A stretch of DNA of 64,000 nt, from the NCBI RefSeq assembly GCF_023757625.1, contig NZ_JALGBZ010000002.1, positions 1 to 64,000 of the forward strand, read 5' to 3'. The notes under the pieces were generated by a model. That model was not told where the DNA came from. It was given only the letters and a program-made list of their open reading frames with translations, and ran no database searches. This DNA comes from Halomonas sp. S3-1-1 (lineage in GTDB: Bacteria; Pseudomonadota; Gammaproteobacteria; Pseudomonadales; Halomonadaceae). This document shows positions 21,767-32,748 of this stretch, one piece after another. The position numbers and the translations under genes were made by a program. Numbering within the stretch: the first letter of the stretch is position 1; every line of letters starts with the position of its first letter.

Positions 21767-22948
21767 TCAGTTCGAGGCTTGCGGGGTGCGAAGCCCGCCA
21801 AGCGCGTGACGAATCAGACCGAGCGCATGATCGATTTCGTGTTCGGTGGTAAAACGCCCGAAGCTAAAGCGCAGCGACGAGTGGGCCAGCGCCCGCGGCA
21901 CGCCGATGCCAAGCAGTACGTAAGAGGGCTCCACGCTTGCCGAGTTGCACGCCGAGCCGGTCGATACCGCTAAATCACGTAGTGCCATTAATAGCGCCTC
22001 GCCGTCCGCGCCTTCGAACGCCACGTTGACGATGCTCGAAACGCCATGCTCGGCCGGCGAGTTGACGTGCACGCCGCCGATAGCGGCAAGCCCGGCCAAA
22101 AAGCGCGCCTTGAGCGCATCGATATGGGGGCGATCGGCCTCACCGACCTCGCCCATCAGCGCAAACGCCTCGCCCATGCCGGCGATCTGATGGGTGGGCA
22201 GCGTGCCGGAGCGCATGCCGCGCTCGTGACCGCCACCATGAATCAAGGCTTCGACACGAATATCCGGGTGGCGTTTCACATAAAGCGCGCCGATTCCCTT
22301 CGGCCCGTACGCCTTGTGCGCCGAGAGCGACATCAAATCCACCTGCTGGGCGGCAACGTCAAGCTCGATACGCCCCACCGCCTGGGCAGCGTCAGTGTGA
22401 AACGCCGCGCCAAAGCCGTGGGCAACGTCAGCCAACGCCTTGAGGTCGTTGACGGTACCAAGCTCGTTGTTGACCGCCATCAGCGACACCAGCGTGGTGT
22501 CGTCGCGAAGCGCGCGTTCGAGCTGCTCAGGGGTGACGCGGCCATCAGGCCCCGGGGTGAGCCAAGTGACCTCGAAACCCTCGCTTTCGAGCGCCCTGGC
22601 GGTATCTACCACCGCCTTGTGCTCGATGGTGGAGGTCACCAGATGCATGCCGCGTTCGCGGTTGGCGCGCATGAAGCCGGTCAGCGCCAGGTTGTCGGCT
22701 TCGGTGGCGCCGCTGGTCCAGACGATTTCTCGCGGGTCGGCGTTGATCAAATCGGCGACCTGGCGGCGCGCCTGCTCGACGGCCTGCTCCGCCTGCCAGC
22801 CAAGCATATGGCTACGCGAGGCCGGATTGGCGAACAGCTGATCCACCGTCAGATAGCGCTGCATGACCGCGGCCACGCGCTCGTCCACCGGCGTAGTGGC
22901 GGCGTAGTCCAGATAAACGGGGAGCGGGGGAGCGGAGGTTGTCGGCAT
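21767..22948 (-). CDS. iscS: Cysteine desulfurase IscS, C-terminally short
   Basis: 393 residues. PLP enzyme releasing sulfur from cysteine. The PLP lysine is K212 in SAHKAYGPKG, the active-site cysteine loop is GSACNSASVEPSYVL (C334), and VNNELGT and HTDAAQA are conserved. The family normally ends with about 20 more residues, an acidic/aromatic tail that contacts the scaffold IscU; this protein stops at GGLRTPQASN. The tail's absence coincides with the absence of iscU here. Confidence 0.93.
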   Translation of the reverse strand: MPTTSAPPLPVYLDYAATTPVDERVAAVMQRYLTVDQLFANPASRSHMLGWQAEQAVEQARRQVADLINADPREIVWTSGATEADNLALTGFMRANRERGMHLVTSTIEHKAVVDTARALESEGFEVTWLTPGPDGRVTPEQLERALRDDTTLVSLMAVNNELGTVNDLKALADVAHGFGAAFHTDAAQAVGRIELDVAAQQVDLMSLSAHKAYGPKGIGALYVKRHPDIRVEALIHGGGHERGMRSGTLPTHQIAGMGEAFALMGEVGEADRPHIDALKARFLAGLAAIGGVHVNSPAEHGVSSIVNVAFEGADGEALLMALRDLAVSTGSACNSASVEPSYVLLGIGVPRALAHSSLRFSFGRFTTEHEIDHALGLIRHALGGLRTPQASN

Positions 22949-22983
22949 GGTGTCCAGCGGCTAATCAAAAAGTAAAAGGGCGG

Positions 22984-23451
22984 CTACTGCGACGAGGCGA
23001 GAATGCTCGCGTCGACGCGGTGGCGCTGACGGGTCGCCGTTTGCAGCACGTCCGGGCGCCTGGCGAGCTGGGCCAGCGTGACGTCATCGAGAAACTGACG
23101 AATCTGGTTCGAGAGCTCGCACCATAGATAGTGAGTTAAGCAGATATCGCCCTGTTGGCAATCCGACATGCCCTGGCAGCGCGTAGCGTCAACGCGCTCG
23201 TCGACCGCATCGATCACCTGAGACACGCTGATATCGTCGAGCCCTCTGGCCAGCAGGTAGCCGCCGCCGGGGCCGCGCACGCTGGTGACCAGCCCCGCCC
23301 GGCGCAGTCTGGCAAAGAGCTGCTCGAGATAGGAGAGCGAAATTTCCTGACGTTTGGAGATATCGTTCAAACACGTCGGGCCCTGCTCGGCGTGCAGCGC
23401 CAGATCGAGCATCGCCGTCACGGCGTAACGGCCTTTGGTGGTCAAACGCAT
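22984..23451 (-). CDS. iscR: Fe-S regulator IscR
   Basis: 155 residues, Rrf2 family. An N-terminal winged helix ([18 protein letters not shown] through [12 protein letters not shown]) is followed by the cluster-binding region. Cluster ligands C92, C98, C104 and H107 ([15 protein letters not shown]) are all present, in exactly the E. coli spacing. It represses the isc operon when loaded with [2Fe-2S]. First gene of iscR-iscS-iscA, with its own operator upstream. Confidence 0.96.
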   Translation of the reverse strand: MRLTTKGRYAVTAMLDLALHAEQGPTCLNDISKRQEISLSYLEQLFARLRRAGLVTSVRGPGGGYLLARGLDDISVSQVIDAVDERVDATRCQGMSDCQQGDICLTHYLWCELSNQIRQFLDDVTLAQLARRPDVLQTATRQRHRVDASILASSQ

Positions 23452-23499
23452 AGAGTATCCCGGTGCCGGTCATGAGCGCACGGACGAAAGTGTGGGACC

Positions 23500-23533
23500 A
23501 TTATGGGAAATCCCGAGTACTTTGGTCAACTAT
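23500..23533 (-). promoter_or_regulatory. iscR promoter with type 1 IscR operator
   Basis: On the minus strand, -35 TTGACC (23524-23529) and -10 CATAAT (23500-23505) are 18 bases apart. The overlapping sequence ATAGTTGACC...ACTCGGGATT (23509-23533) closely resembles the autoregulatory IscR type 1 site at the E. coli iscR promoter. It predicts repression by holo-IscR. Confidence 0.75.
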
Positions 23534-23603
23534 TATGGCGCTCATGGCCTGCTCCGCCCGGGGGAGTCGAATGACGGTGTGGGCGAATCAAAAGACGGTC
23601 GAA

Positions 23604-24479
23604 TCAGTGCCGGGGCGTGTCGCTCTCTGTATTACTCGTTGTACTGCTCGACGGTGCGCGCGAGGTGGCCGCGGCGTCAACGCTCTCGCAACCCGGCGTG
23701 GGCTCGTCGAGCACCTCGGCGAAGTCTTCGTTGTTGAGCTCGGGAAGCTGGCCCTCACGGTAGCCGGCGTCGAGCTTTTTGAGGGTGGCGCACATGCGCT
23801 CCAGGCGCCCATCCACGGCGTGCATGTGATCGAGCATCGCCTGCATCGAGCGGGCGACCGGGTCCGGCATGTCCTGGCTCACCCCGTAAGCGTCGAAGCC
23901 GAATTTCTGGCAGATCGCCTCGCGCCGGGCCGGGTCGACCTCGAGCGCTGCCTCTACATCCGGGTCCGGGCGCTGGACGATTTTGCCTGGAATACCCACG
24001 ACCGTGGCGCCGGCGGGCACTTCCTTGGTGACCACCGCGTTGGAGCCGACCTTCGCTCCGGCGCCGACGGTGAACGGCCCCAGGATTTTTGCCCCGGCGC
24101 CGACGATCACGCCATCGCCCAGAGTCGGGTGGCGCTTGCCCTTGTTCCAGCTGGTACCGCCCAGGGTCACGCCTTGATAAAGCGTGACGTTGTCACCGAC
24201 CAGCGCAGTTTCGCCGATCACCACACCCATGCCGTGATCGATGAAAAAGCGCCGACCGATGGTCGCCCCCGGGTGGATCTCGATGCCGGTGAGCCAGCGC
24301 CCAAAGGTTGAAATGCTGCGCGCCAGCCACTTGAGGTTTTTCTTCCAGAGCCAGTGGGCGCCGCGGTGTAGAAGCAGCGCGTGAAGCCCTGGATAGTTGG
24401 TCAGCACTTCGAGAAAGTTGCGCGCCGCCGGGTCGCGGTCGAACACGCTGTTAATATCTTCACGCAAACGTTCAAACAT
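23604..24479 (-). CDS. cysE: Serine O-acetyltransferase CysE
   Basis: 291 residues. Makes O-acetylserine for cysteine synthesis. The short EpsC/NifP-like form starts directly at [18 protein letters not shown]. Left-handed beta-helix hexapeptides run from about 65 to 175; [41 protein letters not shown] and VGIPGKIV are diagnostic. The C-terminal ~40 residues are a Ser/Thr/Ala-rich tail with no clear function. It lies downstream of iscR on the same strand (cysE-trmJ side), tying cysteine supply to Fe-S assembly. Confidence 0.94.
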   Translation of the reverse strand: MFERLREDINSVFDRDPAARNFLEVLTNYPGLHALLLHRGAHWLWKKNLKWLARSISTFGRWLTGIEIHPGATIGRRFFIDHGMGVVIGETALVGDNVTLYQGVTLGGTSWNKGKRHPTLGDGVIVGAGAKILGPFTVGAGAKVGSNAVVTKEVPAGATVVGIPGKIVQRPDPDVEAALEVDPARREAICQKFGFDAYGVSQDMPDPVARSMQAMLDHMHAVDGRLERMCATLKKLDAGYREGQLPELNNEDFAEVLDEPTPGCESVDAAATSRAPSSSTTSNTESDTPRH

Positions 24480-24517
24480 GTAGGGTCCTTCGTCCAGGCG
24501 ACGGCGCGGCGCTTCGA

Positions 24518-24556
24518 GTTCTAGCGTTAAGTTCTAACGTCAAGCTCTAACGTGGC
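24518..24556. repeat. Three tandem 13-base repeats upstream of cysE
   Basis: GTTCTAGCGTTAA, GTTCTAACGTCAA and GCTCTAACGTGGC follow one another in the gap between cysE and trmJ. It could be a binding-site cluster for cysE control or a simple tandem duplication. Confidence 0.5.
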
Positions 24557-24585
24557 CGCATTCGAATTCGAGTCTGACAGGTAGT

Positions 24586-25338
24586 TTAGCGCGCCTTGTC
24601 AGCGGCCGCTTTTTCTGTCGCGGTAAGCACGCCGCGCAGGATACCCATCTCCATCTTCTCGACCCGGGCACGTAGGTAGAGCCTTCGAAGCCTTGCCATC
24701 AGCTGGCGCGGCTTGTCCGGGTCGTGAAAGTCGATCGTGATCAGCGTGCGCTCCAGGTGCTCAAAGTAGCGCTCGAGCTCCTCGTGCGTGGCAAGCTCGG
24801 CCTCGGTATCCGCGTCGCTCTCGGAAGGCGCGCTTTGCTGGCCGTCGAGCCAGGCCAGGCGGCACTCGTAGGCCACGACTTGCACCGCCGCGGCCAGGTT
24901 CAGCGAGCTGAAGTCCGCGTTGGTGGGAATATGCACGTGGGCGTGGCAGCGCTGAAGCTCGGCGTTGGTCAGCCCGCTGTCCTCGCGGCCGAACACCAGC
25001 GCCACGCGGGCGCTGTCGGCCCGGCACTCGTCGGAAAGCCGGCCACCGAGCTCGCGCGGGGTGAGCATCGGCCAGGGGAGGGTGCGCGAGCGGGCGCTGG
25101 CGCCCACGGCCAAGGTGGCATCCGCCACCGCCTCTTCCAGCGTCTCGACCACCTGGGCGCTGTGCAGTAGGTGATCCGCGCCGGAGGCGCGCGAAATGCT
25201 CTCTTGGGTGATCACTTCGCAGCGCGGCGCGACCAGACGTAAATCCGCCAGGCCCATGTTGTGCATGGCCCGGGCCACGGCGCCGATGTTGCCGGGATGG
25301 CTGGTGCCGATAAGAACGATGCGAATGCGCTCAAGCAT
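24586..25338 (-). CDS. trmJ: tRNA (Cm32/Um32) methyltransferase TrmJ
   Basis: 250 residues with start at MLERIRIVLIG; the frame continues upstream but the family begins here. SPOUT methyltransferase: IVLIGTSHPGNIGAVARAM at the N-terminus, the knot motif VFGREDSGLTNAEL, and IPTNADFSSLNLAAAVQ. The C-terminal helical extension (about 165-250) matches TrmJ. It is divergent from suhB, as in E. coli. Confidence 0.95.
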   Translation of the reverse strand: MLERIRIVLIGTSHPGNIGAVARAMHNMGLADLRLVAPRCEVITQESISRASGADHLLHSAQVVETLEEAVADATLAVGASARSRTLPWPMLTPRELGGRLSDECRADSARVALVFGREDSGLTNAELQRCHAHVHIPTNADFSSLNLAAAVQVVAYECRLAWLDGQQSAPSESDADTEAELATHEELERYFEHLERTLITIDFHDPDKPRQLMARLRRLYLRARVEKMEMGILRGVLTATEKAAADKAR

Positions 25339-25515
25339 GAAAAGGCTCGGTAATGATGAAAACGCGCAGTTTAGCATGAGTCGATAGCAAGCCCGAGGGG
25401 GCTCTGTTAGAATTGCGCGCCAAAGGTTCGCCCACCCGATTTTTACCTGGAATCTTTACCTGGCTTTATCCGGGCGGCCCACCGTTCTTTAACATCACTG
25501 TGACAAGGTTTGATC

Positions 25516-26310
25516 ATGAATCCGATGGTCCAGTTTGCGCTGCGCGCCGCGCGTGGCGCAGCCGAACAATTCTTACGCGTTCGCGAACGTATCGAAAACG
25601 CCCACGAGGAATCCAGCCTCGAGCGCCTGTTGGAAGATACCGCACGCAAGGCCGAAGCTACGATCGTGCACCAGCTCGAGCGCGGCTACCCGCAGCACGG
25701 CGTGACCGGTCGCTACACCCCCCATAAAGCGGGCGAAGGCGACGGGGCCGAGACCCTTTGGAAGATTGAACCGTTTCACGGCTACTCCAACGTATCCGTG
25801 GCGGGTAAAGGCTTTGCACTCACGGTGGTGTGTCTGATCAAGGGGCGGCCCGAGCACGCCGTCATCATCGCGCCCTTCGGCGACGACGAGTACATCGTCA
25901 GCCGCGGCAGCGGCGCCCAGCACAACGACAAGCGTATGCGCGTGAGCAAGTCCACCGCGCTCCCCGGTACCCGGATGGCGATGAGCCTGCCGCCCTCCTG
26001 GCTGCGTGAGGCGCACCTGCCGGCGTACCTGAGCGTCGCGCAGCACATCGCTCCGCAAACCGATACCCTGATCGCCACCGGCAGCGGCCTGCTGGATATC
26101 TGCGAGCTCGCCTGCGGGCGCGTCGATAGCGCCTTCGTGCTGGGGCTCGAAGAGCAGGACCTGCAGGTCGGCACGCTGCTGTTGAAAGAAGCCGGCGCGC
26201 TGATCGGCACCCTGCAAGGCCAGCCCTCGGTCAAGCCCGAAGGCCAGCTGATGGCCGCCGGCCCCCGCCTTTACAAGGCGCTGATCAAGCAGCTGGCGCC
26301 GCACGTTTGA
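25516..26310 (+). CDS. suhB: SuhB-family protein with degenerate phosphatase site
   Basis: 264 residues; ATG at 25516 with AAGG seven bases upstream. Overall alignment to SuhB/inositol monophosphatase is clear (NPMVQFALRAARGAAEQF, IKGRPEHAVI, SRGSGAQHNDKRMRVS, ACGRVDSAF). However, the metal site is broken: the usual EESG is replaced by VTGRY, and WxIDPLDGT reads WKIEPFHGY (E85, H88, Y90). Phosphatase activity is therefore doubtful. E. coli SuhB acts in the Nus rRNA antitermination complex without needing catalysis, and this protein may keep only that role. Gene position next to trmJ is conserved. Confidence 0.88.
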   Translation: MNPMVQFALRAARGAAEQFLRVRERIENAHEESSLERLLEDTARKAEATIVHQLERGYPQHGVTGRYTPHKAGEGDGAETLWKIEPFHGYSNVSVAGKGFALTVVCLIKGRPEHAVIIAPFGDDEYIVSRGSGAQHNDKRMRVSKSTALPGTRMAMSLPPSWLREAHLPAYLSVAQHIAPQTDTLIATGSGLLDICELACGRVDSAFVLGLEEQDLQVGTLLLKEAGALIGTLQGQPSVKPEGQLMAAGPRLYKALIKQLAPHV

Positions 26311-26334
26311 TGTGGGTGAATCCTGCTTCGTGGT

Positions 26335-26395
26335 TAGTAAGTGGTGAGTAGCAAGTAGTGAGTAAAATGAGTAATGAGTAGTAAGTAACGAGCGA
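26335..26395. repeat. Degenerate GAGTA/AAGTA tandem repeats
   Basis: A run of roughly eight AGTAAGT/TGAGTAG-like units, nearly free of C on the plus strand. It sits between the suhB stop and the shared terminator. No coding potential. Confidence 0.5.
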
Positions 26396-26400
26396 TAAAA

Positions 26401-26433
26401 AGCCCCTGCCGGTTACCCGGCAGGGGCTTTTTT
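26401..26433. terminator. Strong bidirectional terminator between suhB and secF
   Basis: Stem AGCCCCTGCCGG (26401-26412) with CCGGCAGGGGCT (26417-26428), loop TTAC, with T-runs on one side and A-runs on the other. Serves the convergent suhB and secF transcripts. Confidence 0.9.
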
Positions 26434-26464
26434 GTGACTCGAAAGCCCGTGGTTGAAAAGCGCC

Positions 26465-27391
26465 CTAAGGCAGCTCCTCTTCCTCTTCGTCGAGTGCTTT
26501 CTTCGTCGGGATCAAATCCTCACGCGAGAGCTTCAGCGGCAGCAGCAGCGCCCCGGAGATGTAGATCGAGGAGAAGGTGCCCACGCCGATACCGATCAGA
26601 AGCGCGATGGCGAAGTTCTGAATCATGTCGCCGCCGAGTACTAGCAGCGCCAGCAGCACGAGTATCGTGGTGCCGGAGGTCGCCAGCGTCCTGGAGAGCG
26701 TGGCGTTGATCGCTTCGTTGAAGATCTGCGGCATGTCGTCGATACGCGAGGTGCGAATCGACTCGCGGATGCGGTCGTACACCACGATCGTATCGTTGAG
26801 CGAGTAGCCGATGACCGCCAGGATCGCCGCCAGTACGGTCAAGTCGAAGTCGAGCTGGAACAGCGCGAAGACGCCGACCACGATGATGACGTCGTGAATC
26901 AGTGCCAAAAGCGCGCCGAGGGCGAACTTGTACTGAAAGCGTAGCGCCACGTAGAGCATGACCACGCCGAGCGCGACCATTAGGCCCATGCCGCTCTGGT
27001 CACGCAGTTGATCGCCCACCTGGGCGCCGACGAACTCGGCGCGGACCAGGTCGACGCTTTCGCCGCTTTCACGCAGCAGGTTGACGACGCTGGTGCCCAC
27101 GTCCGGGTCGAAAGCCTGCTGCAGGCGAATCAGCACCTCGGTGGAGGCGCCGAAGGTTTGCACCGAGACGTCCTGGAAGCCGCTGTTTTCCAGCAGTTGG
27201 CGCACGGCGTCGAGCGACGGCGCGGCGCCATAGCGCACTTCGATCAGCGTGCCGCCGGTGAAGTCCAGGCCAAGGTTCAGCGAAAGCGCGGCGATGGCGA
27301 TGATCGACACGACCAGCATGACGGCGGAGGCGATGAACGCCATGTTCCGCCGACCCATGAAGTCGATGTTCAGATGCGATAGGGGTTTCAT
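26465..27391 (-). CDS. secF: Protein translocase subunit SecF
   Basis: 308 residues from the ATG at 27391 (GAGG five bases upstream). Six membrane helices with a large first periplasmic loop. The conserved LGLDFTGGTLIEV lies after TM1, and GYSLNDTIVVYDRIRE in the membrane block. With SecD and YajC it uses the proton gradient to complete export through SecYEG. The yajC-secD-secF order is standard. Confidence 0.97.
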   Translation of the reverse strand: MKPLSHLNIDFMGRRNMAFIASAVMLVVSIIAIAALSLNLGLDFTGGTLIEVRYGAAPSLDAVRQLLENSGFQDVSVQTFGASTEVLIRLQQAFDPDVGTSVVNLLRESGESVDLVRAEFVGAQVGDQLRDQSGMGLMVALGVVMLYVALRFQYKFALGALLALIHDVIIVVGVFALFQLDFDLTVLAAILAVIGYSLNDTIVVYDRIRESIRTSRIDDMPQIFNEAINATLSRTLATSGTTILVLLALLVLGGDMIQNFAIALLIGIGVGTFSSIYISGALLLPLKLSREDLIPTKKALDEEEEELP

Positions 27392-27440
27392 GACCACCTC
27401 TTGAAGTCGGGGCGAAGCGCAAGGATCGAAAGCATGTCGA

Positions 27441-29294
27441 TTAGATCCATAGCTTTTTAACGGGCTTGCTGCCGTAGGTCAGGTTGACCATGGCGCGCGT
27501 CACCATCAGTGCGGTGAACATCGACGTCAAAATACCGATCGAGAGCGTCACGGCAAAGCCTTTCACCGGCCCGGTTCCGATCGAGAACAGGATCACCGCC
27601 ACCAGCAGGGTGGTGATGTTGGCATCGACGATCGACGTGAAGGCGCGCTCGTAGCCAGCGTGAATGGCCTGCTGGATCGAGAGCCCGTTCTTGAGCTCCT
27701 CGCGAATGCGCTCGAAGATCAGCACGTTGGCGTCCACCGCCATACCGAGCGTGAGCACGATACCGGCAATGCCGGGAAGCGTAAGCGTGGCGCCCAGCAT
27801 CGACATCACCGCGACCAGCAGCGTCAGGTTTAGCCCCAGCGCGACGGTGGCGAACACGCCGAAGACTTTATAGCGGGCGAGCATGAACAGCACGACCAGC
27901 AATAGGCCCAACTGCACCGACAAAAGCCCGCGCTCGATGTTCTCGGCGCCCAGGCTTGGTCCGATGGTGCGCTCCTGCACGAAGTAGATGGGCGCGGCGA
28001 GCGAGCCTGAGCGCAGCAGCAGCGCGAGTTCGCCGGCTTCGGTGGGGGAGTCGAGCCCGGTAATACGGAAGCTGTTGCCCAGTGCGCTCTGGATGGTGGC
28101 CAGACTGATCAGCCCGCGCTCGGTGTAGGGCTCGCGTTCGATGGTCTGCTCGCCGGTTTCCGGGTCGGTGACCACCGTGTCTTCGCTTTTATGCTCGATG
28201 AACAGCACCGCCATGTTGCGCCCGATGTTGGTGCGCGTGGCGCGGTTCATAAGCGTGCCGCCGGTGCCGTCCAGGTTGATGTTGACCTGGGGGCGGCCGT
28301 TTTCATCGAAGCTGTTGCTGGCGCTCGAAACGCTGTCGCCGGTAATGATCACATCGCGCATCAGTTGGGCGCTGCGACCGTCGTTGTTACGAAACCCGAA
28401 GCTTTCGGTTTCCATGTCCGGCGTGTCGTTGCGCGCTTCCAGGCGGAACTCCAGGTTGGCGGTGGCGCCGACGATGCGCTTGGCGGCCACGGTGTCCTGA
28501 ATGCCCGGTAGCTCCACCACGATCTGGTTCGGCCCTTGGCGCTGCACCATCGGCTCTGCCACGCCCAGCTCGTTGACCCGGTTACGCAGCGTGGTCAGGT
28601 TCTGGTTGATGGCGTAGTCCTGAATTTCGCTGACGACCTGGTCGCTGAGCGTCATGGCCAGGCTCGCCGAACGGCCGCTGCCGTTGCTGGCGTAGTCGAA
28701 GTCGGGGAATTCGCGGCTGATCAGCCGGCGGGCGTCGTCGCGGTCTTCCGAGCTTGCAAAATCGAGCGACAGGGTTTGGCCGTCGATCTCGGTGTTGCGA
28801 TAGCGAATACGCTCGCCGCGCAGAAGCTCGCGCATGGCGCTGGCGTTGACTTCCAGGCGCTGGGTGATCGCAGCATCCATGTCCACCTCCAAAAGGAAGT
28901 GCACGCCGCCGCGTAGATCCAGCCCCAGGGTCATCGGCGAGGCGGAGAACGCCTGCAGCCAGCCCGGGGTGGCATCGGCCAGGTTTAGCGCCACGGTGGC
29001 ATCGCCACCCAGTACTTCGGTTGCCGCGTCGCGAGCGTCGAGCTGGTCGTCGTCGTCTGCCAGGCGAATCAGCCACTGGCCGTTCTCCTGCTCGACGCCG
29101 GTGACGTCGATATCGCGCTCATCGAGGGCGTCTTGCACGCGGGAGACATCGCGCTCGCTCAGCGCATCGCCCTGGGCGCTACTAATCTGAATGGCGGGAT
29201 CGGCGGGAAATAAGTTGGGAAGCGAATAGATAAGGCCAACGATCAAAACGACCAGTATCAGCAGATACTTCCACAGGGGGTAACGGTTGAGCAT
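27441..29294 (-). CDS. secD: Protein translocase subunit SecD
   Basis: 617 residues, start at MLNRYPLWKYLL. TM1 is followed by the large periplasmic P1 region, including MTLGLDLRGGVHFLLEVDM and IVVELPGIQD, then five membrane helices (GTGPVKGFAVTLSIGI; ANVLIFERIREEL). It works with SecF. It starts about 130 bases after the yajC stop codon, consistent with one operon queA-tgt-yajC-secDF. Confidence 0.97.
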   Translation of the reverse strand: MLNRYPLWKYLLILVVLIVGLIYSLPNLFPADPAIQISSAQGDALSERDVSRVQDALDERDIDVTGVEQENGQWLIRLADDDDQLDARDAATEVLGGDATVALNLADATPGWLQAFSASPMTLGLDLRGGVHFLLEVDMDAAITQRLEVNASAMRELLRGERIRYRNTEIDGQTLSLDFASSEDRDDARRLISREFPDFDYASNGSGRSASLAMTLSDQVVSEIQDYAINQNLTTLRNRVNELGVAEPMVQRQGPNQIVVELPGIQDTVAAKRIVGATANLEFRLEARNDTPDMETESFGFRNNDGRSAQLMRDVIITGDSVSSASNSFDENGRPQVNINLDGTGGTLMNRATRTNIGRNMAVLFIEHKSEDTVVTDPETGEQTIEREPYTERGLISLATIQSALGNSFRITGLDSPTEAGELALLLRSGSLAAPIYFVQERTIGPSLGAENIERGLLSVQLGLLLVVLFMLARYKVFGVFATVALGLNLTLLVAVMSMLGATLTLPGIAGIVLTLGMAVDANVLIFERIREELKNGLSIQQAIHAGYERAFTSIVDANITTLLVAVILFSIGTGPVKGFAVTLSIGILTSMFTALMVTRAMVNLTYGSKPVKKLWI

Positions 29295-29425
29295 GTAAGC
29301 CCTGCCTTCAATGACATACGGAATTGCCGTACGCGGGCAGCCCGCGTACGGCAACGTTTACCATCATCGACCATCTCACCCGTGCCGGGGTGGCTGGCAC
29401 GTGTCGGCAGGGTGGGGCGCGAAGA

Positions 29426-29752
29426 TTAGATGGACTTGATAGTGCCCTTGGGCAGTACCGCGGCCACGGCGTTTTTCTGCACGTTCACTTCGGTGCCTTC
29501 GGATACTTCAAGGGTCAAAAATTCGTCGCTGACCTTGGTGACGCGACCGACCAGACCGCCGCCGATGACCACTTCATCGCCTTTATCCAGGCTTGTGACC
29601 AGTTGCTTGTGCTGCTTGGCGCGTTTGGCCTGCGGGCGCCACAGCAGGAAGTAGAAAATCAGTACGAAACCGACCAGCATGACGATTTGGGCAATACCGC
29701 CGCCGCCGGCGGCACCTTCGGCATGCGCCGGGGAGATGAAGAAATCCAGCAT
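29426..29752 (-). CDS. yajC: YajC, SecDF-associated membrane protein
   Basis: 108 residues. One membrane helix (IVMLVGFVLIFYFLLWRPQ) and a small cytoplasmic domain with GDEVVIGGGLVGRVTKV are the YajC signature. Position between tgt and secD is universal. A GTTAATGGG/GTTAATTGTTAATGGG stretch lies just upstream (about 29775-29800). Confidence 0.97.
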   Translation of the reverse strand: MLDFFISPAHAEGAAGGGGIAQIVMLVGFVLIFYFLLWRPQAKRAKQHKQLVTSLDKGDEVVIGGGLVGRVTKVSDEFLTLEVSEGTEVNVQKNAVAAVLPKGTIKSI

Positions 29753-29834
29753 CGAGCGAACTCCTGGGTTACGTGTTAATGGGTTAATTGTTAATGGGTA
29801 AAGCGGTCAGACCACCCGCCAGGGCGAGTGGCGA

Positions 29835-32041
<2,207 letters not shown>

Positions 32042-32153
32042 TAAAGGGCTCTTGTGGGTGGTCGAACAGGCGCCCTAGGATAGCGCTTTCACGCGATAAA
32101 GTCAGTCGATGTGATTGACCCGGCAGCGATTCTCCGTATAATGCCCAGCCATT

Positions 32154-32240
32154 GCCGGTGTGGCGGAATTGGTAGACGCAGCGGATTCAAAATCCGCCGC
32201 TGTAAAAGGCGTGCCAGTTCGAGTCTGGCCACCGGTACCA
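32154..32240 (+). tRNA. tRNA-Leu (anticodon CAA)
   Basis: 87 bases ending in an encoded CCA. Acceptor stem GCCGGTG pairs with CACCGGT. The anticodon stem GCGGA/TCCGC encloses loop TTCAAAA with anticodon CAA. A long variable arm (class II tRNA) and the T loop GTTCGAGTC are present. It is followed by a strong terminator. Confidence 0.96.
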
Positions 32241-32250
32241 ACTTGTAAAA

Positions 32251-32280
32251 AAAGGCCTAGCGTTTTCGCTAGGCCTTTTT
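32251..32280 (+). terminator. Terminator of tRNA-Leu
   Basis: AAAGGCCTAGCG (32251-32262) pairs with CGCTAGGCCTTT (32267-32278) around TTTT, then a T-run. Confidence 0.92.
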
Positions 32281-32322
32281 TATTGGCTTCTACTAAAGGC
32301 TTTGTAGCCGTTGGGTGTCGCT

Positions 32323-32634
32323 ATGGACTACACGTTCATCGGGTGGGTCTTCATCGCTGTAACCGGCATTGTTCTTAATACGGCCTTTGCCAGAAAGAAA
32401 GGCTACCCGACTTTTTTGGGTATTTTAATCGGGATTCTACTGCCACTCTGGGGGCTTATCGTCATCGCGTTGATCCCTAACCGAAACCAACGTGAAGACG
32501 GCACGTCGCCGCTTTCAGGCAAGGAGAGTGCACGCATCACGCTGGTGTCGTTGGTCATTGGCGCGCTACTGACCGTGCTGGTGGTTGGGCTCATTTACCT
32601 CGGGATGTGGCTTGTGTTTCTTGCCAACTACTGA
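32323..32634 (+). CDS. Small hydrophobic membrane protein, unknown
   Basis: 103 residues from ATG 32323 (MDYTFIGWVFIAVTG). Three hydrophobic helices: residues 5-22, 33-52 (FLGILIGILLPLWGLIVIAL) and 75-98. A polar loop NRNQREDGTSPLSGKES lies between the second and third. No family recognised. SD is weak. It is the first gene after the tRNA-Leu terminator and has codon use like its neighbours. Confidence 0.55.
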   Translation: MDYTFIGWVFIAVTGIVLNTAFARKKGYPTFLGILIGILLPLWGLIVIALIPNRNQREDGTSPLSGKESARITLVSLVIGALLTVLVVGLIYLGMWLVFLANY

Positions 32635-32748
32635 GGTTCATTGTGGTTTTTTCACTCCAGGAGGCGGTTTTCATCACGTTGAGCAAGCATTTCTGCCGCG
32701 TATGTCGTAGTCTCGGAGCGTTCTTTATTTAATGCACGGAGAAACACG

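Noticed and set aside
32154..32240. tRNA-Leu as integration site for an island
   Set aside because: No integrase follows, and I saw no repeat of the tRNA 3' end in the window; downstream genes match the backbone in composition.
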